43,841 bases of DNA, from NCBI GenBank assembly GCA_964580315.1, contig CAZOKH010000022.1, positions 1-43,841 of the forward strand. Reading direction: 5' to 3'. Shown here one piece after another: positions 23,295 through 30,603 of this stretch; the stretch's first letter is position 1; each line of letters starts with the position of its first letter. Under the pieces are notes generated by a model. The model was not told the DNA's origin. It saw only the letters and a program-made list of their open reading frames with translations, and made no database searches. This DNA comes from CAZOKH01 sp964580315 (lineage in GTDB: Bacteria; Chloroflexota; Anaerolineae; Anaerolineales; Anaerolineaceae). The position numbers and the translations under genes are program-made.

Positions 23295-24527
23295 TTAACA
23301 GGGGGATGCCGGCTTTTTTTCATCCTTATCTTTCAGGTGCTGCTGTACGATCTCTGCCAGAGATATGATGGCCTTGCTTATGGGATGTGCGCGGTTATCG
23401 ATGAGGAGGGGAATGCCGCGGTTGATGGCAGTTTTCACCAGCCTGTCATCAAAGGGAATGGTGGCGACTATATCTTGCTTTAAACTTTCTTTTACTTTTT
23501 CAGGTGAAATGGAATATTTCTTGTCAAATTGGTTCATGACAAACAGGATTGATTCCCTGCGAATTCCAGATTGGTCTGCCAGGTTTAAGAATTGAACCGA
23601 GTTTTTGATGGATGGTATGTCCTGGGTGGTAACAAGGATGATTAAATCAGCCAGTTCCAGGGCTGAACCAACCACGTCGTTGAGATATGAGGATGTGTCG
23701 ATGATGATGTAGTTGTAAATTTGTTTCAGGTAGAGCAGCAATTTCCCGAATTGCTCGCTGTCAACTCTTTCAGCCAGTTCGGGGCGCGAAGGGGCGGCTA
23801 AAATATGCACACCCGAAGCGGCGTGCTTGGTGGTTACGTCATCAATGATTTCTACTTCCAACTCATCAACACGCGGGATTAAATCCAACAGGCTGTTTTT
23901 GGGCTTTTCGTTTAAGAATGCACAAATATCGCCGTACTGAATGCTGGCGTCTACCAAAAGCACATTGGTTTTATCGTTTTTCATTGCCAGTGCCATGTTG
24001 GTTGAAATGGTAGTGCAGCCAGTTCCGCCCTTGGGACTGTAGATCACAACAATTTTGCCGTGCGCTGCGGAGGTTCCCCCGCCAGGAATGCTGGTGCTGG
24101 TAGAACCGGAAGGCGCAGTTGTGGCAGCTTTTGTGCGTTCTTCGGTTGCCATGGCTCCCGCGCGGTTGATGGCGGCCGTGAGTTCATCAATGGAAGGCGG
24201 CTTTGTCAGGAAATCGCGGGCACCCGCCAGCATGGCGCGGCGCATGTAGTTTGGGTCGGCCTGAACAGATAGGATGACAACCTGTGCATAGGGTATTTTT
24301 TGCCGGATAGCCTCAGTGGCGGTAATACCGTCCATATCCGGCATATTAATATCCATGATGACCACATCAGGTTTGATTTGCTGCGCAGACTGGATGGCTT
24401 CTTTACCATTACGGGCAGTGCCAACCACTTCGATATTTAAATCGAACTGGAGAAGACGCTGAATATTTTCACGCGTCTCGTCAATGTCATCAACAATTAA
24501 AACCCGGATTTTATCCTGCGCGGGCAT
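23295..24527 (-). CDS. cpaE: CpaE/TadZ-like pilus localisation protein: receiver domain plus ParA/MinD-type ATPase
   Basis: A 410-residue protein. Residues 1-125 are a response-regulator receiver with a full set of active-site residues: D13/D14, phospho-acceptor D59 (VVIMDINMPDMDG), a Ser in ILSVQ and Lys in FLTKPP. A Gly/Ser/Thr-rich linker (about 130-155) leads to a MinD-like ATPase with KGGTGCTTISTNMALAM; the first lysine of the deviant Walker A is present, while the P-loop lysine before TT is replaced by Cys. TadZ-type proteins place the Tad machine in the cell. GGGAGAG lies just before the ATG. Between cpaB (upstream) and tadA. Confidence 0.92.
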   Translation of the reverse strand: MPAQDKIRVLIVDDIDETRENIQRLLQFDLNIEVVGTARNGKEAIQSAQQIKPDVVIMDINMPDMDGITATEAIRQKIPYAQVVILSVQADPNYMRRAMLAGARDFLTKPPSIDELTAAINRAGAMATEERTKAATTAPSGSTSTSIPGGGTSAAHGKIVVIYSPKGGTGCTTISTNMALAMKNDKTNVLLVDASIQYGDICAFLNEKPKNSLLDLIPRVDELEVEIIDDVTTKHAASGVHILAAPSRPELAERVDSEQFGKLLLYLKQIYNYIIIDTSSYLNDVVGSALELADLIILVTTQDIPSIKNSVQFLNLADQSGIRRESILFVMNQFDKKYSISPEKVKESLKQDIVATIPFDDRLVKTAINRGIPLLIDNRAHPISKAIISLAEIVQQHLKDKDEKKPASPC

Positions 24528-24593
24528 ACACTCTCCCTGGAAGTTTTGGAATAATCAGATCACTGGTTTGGACGACGGTTTGTTCAAAAATCC

Positions 24594-25736
24594 TTATTGT
24601 TGTGGTTCAGCGGCTGGTTGCGATGTGGTGGGCGGGTAGAGCAAATCGCCAGTGGTCGCAGGTTCCATGCCGTAGGGCAATTTTGCCGGGACAGGCACAT
24701 TGTACTGATCCATGATAAATTGCAGCGTTACAGCTTCGGTATTGCTAGCCTGGTTATCTCCAGCACTGCGCAGCACCAGGTTAAGCTTGGCGCCGGTCAA
24801 CATCAAATAATTTAATGAAACAGCATCCTGCGGAGAAACGATCAGGGTGATGATTTCGGGTTTGGCGGGAGGCTGTGGCGCTTCACCTGTTTGCGGCACA
24901 GGGGTGGGGGTGGGGGCGGCATCGCCTGATTCACTCACTGCCTGTTGTTGACCGAGCGGGAACTCGCCCACCCACAAGACAACCGCATCTTGCACCAGGG
25001 TCTGGCTGACAAGGCGGGGGCGCTGCGCTTCGGATGGAACGCTGTACATGGGGGCATTGGGTCCCAGCACCGGGTCAATTTCAAACCGTCCTTGCGGCGA
25101 GCCGCCGGCTTCAATTCCAATGGTCAACGAAGTGACTTCGGAACCGCCTTCGCCTTCACCAGCGGTCACTTTTCCAGGAGCGGTTACCAGCGTGCTGTTG
25201 TTGGGTAAACGTGATTGAAAATCAGCGTCCAGGTCAACCATCAGGAACGACGCAATAACATTGACATGGTCGCCTGATTGCAGTGCGTAAGACACGGATG
25301 TGAGGCGTGAAATGGGGATGGAAATGGCCACCATGCCTTTGGGAACCTGGAAGGATGCATAAGAGCCTTGCTGTGCATCTGTGAGCAGGCTGGGGGTCAG
25401 TGGAACGCCCTGTTCCAGGTCGAAGCGCGTGCGCTTATTAATCACCTGGGCGGCATCAGTGAAGAAAAGGCCCTCCACCATCTGGTTGCGTGGGTAGGCT
25501 ACCATAGCCAGCATACTTTCGGCTATTGCCGTTCCGCGCGAAACGGGTTGAGCCAGCACAACAATGTTAACCATCTCGGTTCGAGGTTGTTGGGGGGCTG
25601 CGGTATCTGGTGCCGCGCTTGATCCGGCGAACAATCTATCTCGCAATAAGAAAGCGCCAGCGCCAATTGCCACAATTAGGACGATTGCAACAACAATTAA
25701 CAAAATCCCAGTTCTTTTTCGCGATCCACTTGCCAT
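24594..25736 (-). CDS. cpaB: Flp pilus assembly protein CpaB/RcpC (SAF domain)
   Basis: A 380-residue exported protein held by one N-terminal membrane segment (residues 9-30, GILLIVVAIVLIVAIGAGAFLL). The SAF domain follows (NIVVLAQPVSRGTAIAESMLAMVAYPRN, GVPLTPSLL), then the RcpC-type region with VPKGMVAISIPISRLTSVSYALQSGDHVNVIASF. The C-terminal part has Pro-rich linkers (PTPTPVPQTGEAPQPP). CpaB is thought to steady the pilus passage outside the membrane, with the secretin in Gram-negatives; no secretin is found here. AGGAGG lies 5-6 bases before the ATG. TATAAT at 25785-25790 (minus) is a likely -10 box with a poor -35. Confidence 0.92.
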   Translation of the reverse strand: MASGSRKRTGILLIVVAIVLIVAIGAGAFLLRDRLFAGSSAAPDTAAPQQPRTEMVNIVVLAQPVSRGTAIAESMLAMVAYPRNQMVEGLFFTDAAQVINKRTRFDLEQGVPLTPSLLTDAQQGSYASFQVPKGMVAISIPISRLTSVSYALQSGDHVNVIASFLMVDLDADFQSRLPNNSTLVTAPGKVTAGEGEGGSEVTSLTIGIEAGGSPQGRFEIDPVLGPNAPMYSVPSEAQRPRLVSQTLVQDAVVLWVGEFPLGQQQAVSESGDAAPTPTPVPQTGEAPQPPAKPEIITLIVSPQDAVSLNYLMLTGAKLNLVLRSAGDNQASNTEAVTLQFIMDQYNVPVPAKLPYGMEPATTGDLLYPPTTSQPAAEPQQ

Positions 25737-25784
25737 AAAAGCCTCCTACGCAAAACGGCTCGAAATTATTTGAATATTTATCCT

Positions 25785-25790
25785 ATTATA
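25785..25790 (-). promoter_or_regulatory. Putative -10 box for the cpaB-cpaE-tadABC operon
   Basis: TATAAT on the minus strand (25790-25785), about 50 bases upstream of cpaB. The sequence at the expected -35 position is only a T-run, so the promoter may need an activator or may not be real. Confidence 0.4.
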
Positions 25791-25858
25791 CGGTAATTAA
25801 TTCTGTAAAAAAACAGTCAGACATCATTTTTATAAAAAATTTCGGTTTGCATAATAAG

Positions 25859-25890
25859 ATGAAAAGCCCTGTATAACCAGGGCTTTTCAT
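25859..25890 (-). terminator. Intrinsic terminator of flp
   Basis: A 13-bp perfect stem, 25859-25871 with 25878-25890, loop TATAAC. It lies 28 bases after the pilin stop. The following minus-strand sequence is moderately T-rich (CTTATTATG). It would limit read-through from pilin into cpaB, allowing far more pilin than machine. Confidence 0.8.
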
Positions 25891-25918
25891 CGATTTTGAG
25901 TAGGAAATACACAATTGG

Positions 25919-26065
25919 TTACACAGCATTGACGATGTTGCTGAAGATATTACCAATCGCGGGTCCGAGTAGAGCAAGAATAACAATCACAACGACGGCT
26001 ACCAAAACAAGAATTAACGCGTACTCTACCAAACCTTGTCCTTTTTCTTTAGGAGCAAATAACAT
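25919..26065 (-). CDS. flp: Flp/Fap-type major pilin (prepilin)
   Basis: A 48-residue prepilin. The leader MLFAPKEKG ends at Gly9, followed by QGLVEY: this fits the Flp processing rule G/xxxxEY, with cleavage after Gly9 and the Glu-Tyr pair at 14-15. Residues 16-33 are one long hydrophobic stretch (ALILVLVAVVVIVILALL), then GPAIGNIFSNIVNAV. AGGAGGTG lies 7 bases before the ATG, and a good promoter sits at 26117-26144. The prepilin peptidase that cuts it is not in the window. Pilin expected to be the main subunit pushed out by TadA/B/C. Confidence 0.95.
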   Translation of the reverse strand: MLFAPKEKGQGLVEYALILVLVAVVVIVILALLGPAIGNIFSNIVNAV

Positions 26066-26116
26066 ATGGATTCACCTCCTCTCTGCTCAAAAGTTTGTTG
26101 TTTCTAAACTGTCTTT

Positions 26117-26144
26117 ATTATAGAGGATGGCAATTGAAATTCAA
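26117..26144 (-). promoter_or_regulatory. Promoter of flp
   Basis: Minus strand: TTGAAT (26144-26139), spacer 16, TATAAT (26122-26117). The -10 is perfect; the leader is about 45 bases and ends in a strong ribosome site. Confidence 0.75.
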
Positions 26145-26225
26145 GACCTTTTACATTACAAACACCTTACAACGAAATGGCGGTTTTCTCGTATATATAC
26201 ATAGATTTGATTTGTTGTGGTGTTG

Positions 26226-26254
26226 TTGTTTACTGTTCTTTTTCACGCTATAAT
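26226..26254 (+). promoter_or_regulatory. Promoter of the helical protein/SPFH-HTH operon
   Basis: TTGTTT (26226-26231), spacer 17, TATAAT (26249-26254). Perfect -10, four of six in the -35. About 40 bases of leader before the ATG at 26303. Confidence 0.7.
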
Positions 26255-26302
26255 AAAAAAGGTTTGTTTTGATGATTAACGCATTGAAGGAGGCTAAACG
26301 CC

Positions 26303-26851
26303 ATGAGTGACATATTCGGTAAAGTAACTGGTGATCAGGATTTCATAACTAAAATTCTTGCAAAACTACCCGGTTTTAGCGGCTACATTGAACGGGCAAA
26401 CCGCCGCGCTGCCGACAAATTGCTGCGCGAAACCGTGGCTGATCGTTTTGAAGAACAATGGAAACGGATTTCAGGTTTGCAGCGTGATTTGATCAGCAGC
26501 GGTGAGATCAAATATGTTGATGATCTTGAATCGGCTGCCATCAAGGTTCGGCAATTTGTTGATCGGGTTCGCCATGCGAGCTATGGATATTCCAGTCTCT
26601 TTGATGCTGTGAAAATCAATGAGAAGGAAATTAATGCTCTGTATGAATATGACCTGGCGTTGTTAAATGGCGTGGATGAGTTGACCCATGCGGTTGATAA
26701 TGTTGAAACTTCCATTGGTTCTGAAGGACTGCCCGCTGCCATTCGGAATGTAATCAACGTTGCCCAGCAGGCTGTGGATGCATTCAATCGCCGTGATGAA
26801 GTGGTGATGAGCGGCGGTGAAGGCGAAAGCCCGGTTGCTGGATTGAGTTAA
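26303..26851 (+). CDS. Uncharacterised helical protein partnered with an SPFH protein
   Basis: A 182-residue soluble protein that I do not recognise. It looks almost wholly alpha-helical, with heptad-like stretches (ADKLLRETVADRFEEQWKRI, DDLESAAIKVRQFVDRV, EYDLALLNGVDELTHAVDNV) and a flexible Gly/Ser-rich tail. No signal peptide, membrane segment or cysteine. GGAGG lies 9 bases before the ATG. The SPFH-HTH gene follows after 64 bases on the same strand. In Bacillus, the SPFH protein YdjI is in an operon with the coiled-coil PspA; by analogy this could be a PspA-like partner, but no sequence relation is claimed. Confidence 0.7.
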   Translation: MSDIFGKVTGDQDFITKILAKLPGFSGYIERANRRAADKLLRETVADRFEEQWKRISGLQRDLISSGEIKYVDDLESAAIKVRQFVDRVRHASYGYSSLFDAVKINEKEINALYEYDLALLNGVDELTHAVDNVETSIGSEGLPAAIRNVINVAQQAVDAFNRRDEVVMSGGEGESPVAGLS

Positions 26852-26915
26852 GCTTGTTACTGTCAATCGGAATAAACAATTCTCTTAAATCATTTGGTTA
26901 AGATGGAGTGAAGGA

Positions 26916-27974
26916 ATGGCTAGAATTTTTGATGTAGTTGAATATCCGAGTGAGATGGCGGATGAAATTGTCCATCGTTTTCCTGAGACCGGCGTGGCTG
27001 ATTTGCGCATTGGTTCCCAGGTAATCGTTCGGGAATCTCAAAAAGTTGTGTTCTTCCGTGATGGCAAGGCACTGGATACATTTGGTCCCGGCCGTCATAC
27101 CATTGTTACGGCGAATATTCCGAAACTGGTTGATCTAATTGGCAAAGTGTTCAATGATCGCACCCCCTTCACCGCTGAAGTGTACTTCGTTTCGATGAAG
27201 GAATTCTCCGACCGAAAATGGGGCACTCCACAGCCCATCATCGTGAGAAACCCCGGCATGGGCCTGGGTGTGGCTTTGCTGCAGGGCTTTGGCTCCTACA
27301 GCTTCCAGGTCAGCGACCCGCTCCAATTCATCACCCAGATTGTCGGCGCGCAGGGTATTTACCGCACTGGCGAAATCGAAAACCGCCTGCGCAATATGCT
27401 GCTTTCCAAGTTGACTGATTTGTTGGGCGAGACCGCAGCAAAGAACAGCGTGGTGGAATTGATTGGGTTGAATGAAGAACTTGGCGCAGGTGTGCGGGCA
27501 AAAGCGCAGGATGATTTTGCGGCCATTGGTTTAACCCTGAAAAGTTTCTATATTGCCAACCTTAAACCCTCCGACAAATCTGCTGAAGAACTTCGTGCCA
27601 TGGGTATGCTGGATATGCAGACCTACACCCAGCTTCAGGCGGCTGATGCCTTGCGGGACGCCGCACAAAATCCAAGCGGCGGTGCGGGCTTGACTGCTGG
27701 TATTGGCGCAGGTATGGGATTGGGCAATGTCATAGGTCAGTCTCTCCAGGGAATGACCGGAGCCGGTGCAGCAGCCGGCGGCGCTGCCCAGCAGGCGGCA
27801 GGCGCACCGGCCAGCATGCCTTCAGTGATGACCCCTTCTGAAGCAGCGCAATTTATGCGTGTTTCTGAGGAGGATGTGATGGCGGCCATTCAGTCGGGCG
27901 AACTAAAAGCCAAAAAGATCGGGAACGCCTATCGCATCAGCAAAGAAGCTTTGCAGGCATTTCTGGGCGGCTAA
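26916..27974 (+). CDS. YdjI-like SPFH/band 7 protein with a C-terminal excisionase-type helix-turn-helix
   Basis: A 352-residue protein. Residues 1 to about 245 are an SPFH domain of the YdjI type (FPETGVADLRIGSQVIVRES, VFFRDGKALDTFGPGRHTI, then SVVELIGLNEELGAGVRAKAQDDFAAIGLTLKSFYI). Residues about 250-300 are a Gly/Ala/Met-rich linker. Residues about 303-352 read MTPSEAAQFMRVSEEDVMAA, a MerR/excisionase-like HTH ending IGNAYRISKEALQAFLGG. YdjI proteins usually end in a zinc ribbon; here a DNA-binding-type module stands in its place. No membrane segment is seen. GGAG lies 8 bases before the ATG, and a strong terminator follows. Membrane stress sensing is a possible role, inferred from YdjI and Psp systems. 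Confidence 0.85.
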   Translation: MARIFDVVEYPSEMADEIVHRFPETGVADLRIGSQVIVRESQKVVFFRDGKALDTFGPGRHTIVTANIPKLVDLIGKVFNDRTPFTAEVYFVSMKEFSDRKWGTPQPIIVRNPGMGLGVALLQGFGSYSFQVSDPLQFITQIVGAQGIYRTGEIENRLRNMLLSKLTDLLGETAAKNSVVELIGLNEELGAGVRAKAQDDFAAIGLTLKSFYIANLKPSDKSAEELRAMGMLDMQTYTQLQAADALRDAAQNPSGGAGLTAGIGAGMGLGNVIGQSLQGMTGAGAAAGGAAQQAAGAPASMPSVMTPSEAAQFMRVSEEDVMAAIQSGELKAKKIGNAYRISKEALQAFLGG

Positions 27975-27998
27975 TCTTGAATAAACGGTGAATTCCGG

Positions 27999-28031
27999 GC
28001 AGCCAGGTTAAAACACCTGGCTGCTTTTTTT
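27999..28031 (+). terminator. Intrinsic terminator of the SPFH operon
   Basis: GCAGCCAGGT (27999-28008) pairs with ACCTGGCTGC (28015-28024), 6-base loop, followed by seven T residues. A textbook terminator. Confidence 0.95.
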
Positions 28032-28099
28032 AATCAAACGATCTTTCCATTCTGTTGTACAATAAATAAAGAAATCCATAATCCTTTCAGGGTAGATAA

Positions 28100-29254
28100 A
28101 TGCGATTACAAGAATATCAATGTAAAACCATCTTCGCAAACTATGAAATACCCATACCTAAAGGAAAAGTGGCAACATCAGCGGGGGAAGTGGTTCGAAT
28201 TGCTGAAGAATTAGACAGCAATGTTGTGATTAAAGCCCAGGTATTGGTGCGAAATCGAAGTAAAGCCGGAGGAATTCGCCTGGCAAAAAGCCCCAAAGAG
28301 GCAGAAGAAATTGCCGATGCTATTTTTGGGTTGAGAATTAAAGGCTTGCCAGTGCGAAAGGTGCTGGTTGAAGAGGCGGCTACATTTGAGAAAGAAATCT
28401 ACCTGGGAATATCCTATAGCCCCACAACCAAGTTGCCAACCCTGTTGGTTTCACTGGAGGGCGGACATGATATTGAAGATGTGGCTGCGGTTTCTCCCGA
28501 AAAGATCAAGCAGTTAACCATTGATCCTATGCGCGGACTGATGGATTATCAGGTGCGCGATCTGATGGGCAGCATTGATTTGCCCAGGCATTTTTGGAGG
28601 ATGTTTTCTGAAACTGTGACGGGTTTGTGGAATGTTTTCCGCGATTATGATGCCATGGAAGTGGAAATCAATCCACTGGTCATTGCACGCGACCAGCGGC
28701 TGCTGGCGCTTGATTGCAAAATGGTGATGGACGATTACGCGCTTTTCAGGCATCAAAACGTGATCGATTTGCGCGATACGGATATCGAGGACCTGGCAGA
28801 AGCTGAAGCGCGAAAATTTGGGATGAGTTACATTCGATTGAATGGAAATATTGGCGTGCTGGCAAATGGAGCCGGGCTGGCCATGGCGGCTGTTGATGCG
28901 ATTCAAATGAACAATGGGCAGGCAGCGAATTTCCTCGATATTGGCGAAGGTGAAAATATTCTGCGCATCCGAAAAGGATTGAACCTGATTGTAAAGAACA
29001 CAGCCGTAAAAGTGGTTTTATTGGTGCAGTTTGGAAGGGGAGATTTCTGTGACGAGTTTGTCAACGGCTTGATTCATGCTGTACGGGAAAGTTGTGGTCA
29101 TTTGCCAGTGGTGGTTTACTTTAATTGCAATAATCAGAAAACGCAATGCTCGCTCTTGCGCTCATCAGGTTTTATGACTGCCGATTCGCTCGAAGCAGCT
29201 TGCAAAGTTGCCGTTTCCATCGCTTCTGGAGAGCGCCATGAGTATTCTAATTGA
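28100..29254 (+). CDS. sucC: Succinyl-CoA synthetase beta-subunit-like ATP-grasp protein
   Basis: A 384-residue protein of the ADP-forming acyl-CoA synthetase beta family. In the Krebs cycle such enzymes make ATP or GTP from succinyl-CoA. The N-terminus (MRLQEYQCKTIFANYEIPIPKG), the ATP-grasp region and EVEINPLVI ... LLALDCKMVMDDYALFRHQ fit. The C-terminal domain has NGNIGVLANGAGLAMAAVDAI. Two loops depart from the usual form: the Gly-rich GGRGKAGG is VRNRSKAGG, and FLDIGGGA is FLDIGEGEN. The substrate could therefore be another acid, such as malate, or activity may be altered. Overlaps the alpha subunit gene by 17 bases. The ribosome site (AGGG) is weak. Confidence 0.85.
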   Translation: MRLQEYQCKTIFANYEIPIPKGKVATSAGEVVRIAEELDSNVVIKAQVLVRNRSKAGGIRLAKSPKEAEEIADAIFGLRIKGLPVRKVLVEEAATFEKEIYLGISYSPTTKLPTLLVSLEGGHDIEDVAAVSPEKIKQLTIDPMRGLMDYQVRDLMGSIDLPRHFWRMFSETVTGLWNVFRDYDAMEVEINPLVIARDQRLLALDCKMVMDDYALFRHQNVIDLRDTDIEDLAEAEARKFGMSYIRLNGNIGVLANGAGLAMAAVDAIQMNNGQAANFLDIGEGENILRIRKGLNLIVKNTAVKVVLLVQFGRGDFCDEFVNGLIHAVRESCGHLPVVVYFNCNNQKTQCSLLRSSGFMTADSLEAACKVAVSIASGERHEYSN

Positions 29255-30101
29255 TAAGGATACACGAGTGGTGGTTCAGGGAATTACCGGTAGAGAGGGA
29301 TTGTCTTATACCTCGTGTATGTTGGATTATGGCACAACCGTGGTGGCGGGCGTCACACCCGGCAAGGGCGGCGAGTGGGTTGCCGAGGGAAAGATCCCGG
29401 TTTTCGAATCGGTGAGGATTGCCGTCGAGGCGACCGGGGCAAACACCAGCGTTGTGTTTGTACCCTCGCGGTTTGCCACTGATGCCATTTATGAAGCTGC
29501 TGATGCTGGAATTCAACTGATTGTGTGTGTAACCGAGGGTATTCCTGTTCAAGATATGGTGAAATTGCGTCAGTATCTTAATCAGAAATACTGCCGCTTG
29601 ATTGGTCCAAACTGCGCCGGGGTGTTAACGCCCGGAGAAGGATGCCTGGGAGTCATTCCAAACAGGCTTGCGATAAAAGGTGAAATTGGCGTGGCCTCAC
29701 GGTCGGGAACCCTGTTGTTTGAGGCGCTCGATGTTCTCAGGCGCCGCAACCTGGGTGTCAGCACCGCGGTAAGTGCGGGAGGCGACCCTATTTGCGGCAC
29801 AGACCTGGTGGAGTTGTTGGAGATGTTTGAGGCCGATCCACACACTGAACAGGTGGTTTTGCTGGGAGAAATTGGCAGCCGGCAGGAAGAGACGGCGGCT
29901 GAGTTTATTGCCAGGAAGATGACAAAGCCCGTGGTGGGATTTATCGCCGGCTTTTTTGCCCCACCCGATAAGACGATTGGGCATGCCAGCGCTCTGGTGG
30001 ATGGAAAATTTGGCCTGGCGCGTGAGAAAGTGGAAGCGCTGCAGCGTTCTGGTGCACGTTTGGCAGCCAGCCTTGAAGACATCCCCACGCAATTAATTTG
30101 A
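29238..30101 (+). CDS. sucD: Succinyl-CoA synthetase alpha-subunit-like protein
   Basis: A 287-residue alpha subunit. The CoA-binding N-terminus has VVVQGITGREGLSYTSCML and GVTPGKGGEW. The ligase domain has GEIGVASRSGTLLFEAL, GGDPICGTDLVELLEMFEADP and VVLLGEIGSRQEETAAEFI. The phospho-histidine lies in IGHASALVDG, where GHAGA is more common. Start: the ATG at 29238 has GGAG 7 bases upstream and gives normal length; the longer frame from 29208 would overlap the beta gene further. With sucC it forms a two-gene operon ended by the terminator at 30125-30159. Confidence 0.88.
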   Translation: MSILIDKDTRVVVQGITGREGLSYTSCMLDYGTTVVAGVTPGKGGEWVAEGKIPVFESVRIAVEATGANTSVVFVPSRFATDAIYEAADAGIQLIVCVTEGIPVQDMVKLRQYLNQKYCRLIGPNCAGVLTPGEGCLGVIPNRLAIKGEIGVASRSGTLLFEALDVLRRRNLGVSTAVSAGGDPICGTDLVELLEMFEADPHTEQVVLLGEIGSRQEETAAEFIARKMTKPVVGFIAGFFAPPDKTIGHASALVDGKFGLAREKVEALQRSGARLAASLEDIPTQLI

Positions 30102-30124
30102 CGTTGTTCTGTTTGGTTAAAAGA

Positions 30125-30159
30125 CAAAAACGGGAATGGTTAACCGGTTCCCGTTTTTG
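30125..30159. terminator. Bidirectional terminator between sucD and acpP
   Basis: CAAAAACGGGAA (30125-30136) pairs with TTCCCGTTTTTG (30148-30159), 11-base loop that is itself partly self-complementary (GGTTAACC). T-rich on both exits. Confidence 0.88.
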
Positions 30160-30177
30160 TTTTGTTTATAAGCGAAC

Positions 30178-30414
30178 TTATTTTTTGTGATTATCTATGT
30201 AATTTATTGCATCACCAACAGTTTTAAGCTGACGGGCATCATCATCAGAAATGGAAATGTCAAATTTCTCGCAGAAACCATCAATCAGGAAAAACTGGTC
30301 CATCGAATCTGCTTTTAAATCCTCAATCAACCGTGTTTCCGGTTTTATGCTTGACGCATCAATTTTTAAAACTTCGGCGATCACAGTTACGACTTCATTG
30401 AATGTATCACTCAT
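30178..30414 (-). CDS. acpP: Acyl carrier protein
   Basis: A 78-residue acidic carrier protein that holds acyl chains on a phosphopantetheine arm. Ser37 in ADSMDQFF is the attachment site (DSL is more usual than DSM). Helix I (DTFNEVVTVIAEVLKID), the recognition helix after Ser37 and the C-terminal VGDAINYID are typical. The start at 30414 is set by AGGAGG 8 bases upstream and by the family length; a longer frame to 30609 would run through the promoter. It stands alone with its own promoter, away from fatty acid synthesis genes. Confidence 0.93.
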   Translation of the reverse strand: MSDTFNEVVTVIAEVLKIDASSIKPETRLIEDLKADSMDQFFLIDGFCEKFDISISDDDARQLKTVGDAINYIDNHKK

Positions 30415-30460
30415 TCGGAATCCTCCTGAAAATGATGAACAAATAAATTCTCTGCTATTG

Positions 30461-30488
30461 ATTTTATCTTGCCCGTGAAATCTGTCAA
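30461..30488 (-). promoter_or_regulatory. Promoter of acpP
   Basis: Minus strand: TTGACA (30488-30483), spacer 16, TAAAAT (30466-30461). Perfect -35 and five of six in the -10. Confidence 0.78.
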
Positions 30489-30528
30489 GAGAGGGCAAGC
30501 GGAGAACCGCACTGATACCTATTGTAAC

Positions 30529-30558
30529 CCCAAACCGTTTGGGAAGTTTTGGTATACT
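30529..30558 (+). promoter_or_regulatory. Extended -10 promoter with an upstream inverted repeat, for the isoprenoid operon
   Basis: TGGTATACT (30550-30558) is an extended -10 element (TGn plus TATACT). No good -35 is seen; instead CCCAAAC (30529-30535) and GTTTGGG (30537-30543) form a perfect 7-bp inverted repeat with one central base where RNA polymerase or a regulator would sit. About 40 bases of leader before the ATG at 30604. Confidence 0.55.
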
Positions 30559-30603
30559 TTCACCTATCGAGTATATCCATTTTGGGTTTCTGAAAGATGA
30601 GCC

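Noticed and set aside
27780..27974. Mobile-element excisionase, from the HTH at the end of the SPFH protein
   Set aside because: The HTH is continuous with the SPFH domain through a Gly/Ala-rich linker in one frame, and there is no integrase or att repeat nearby.
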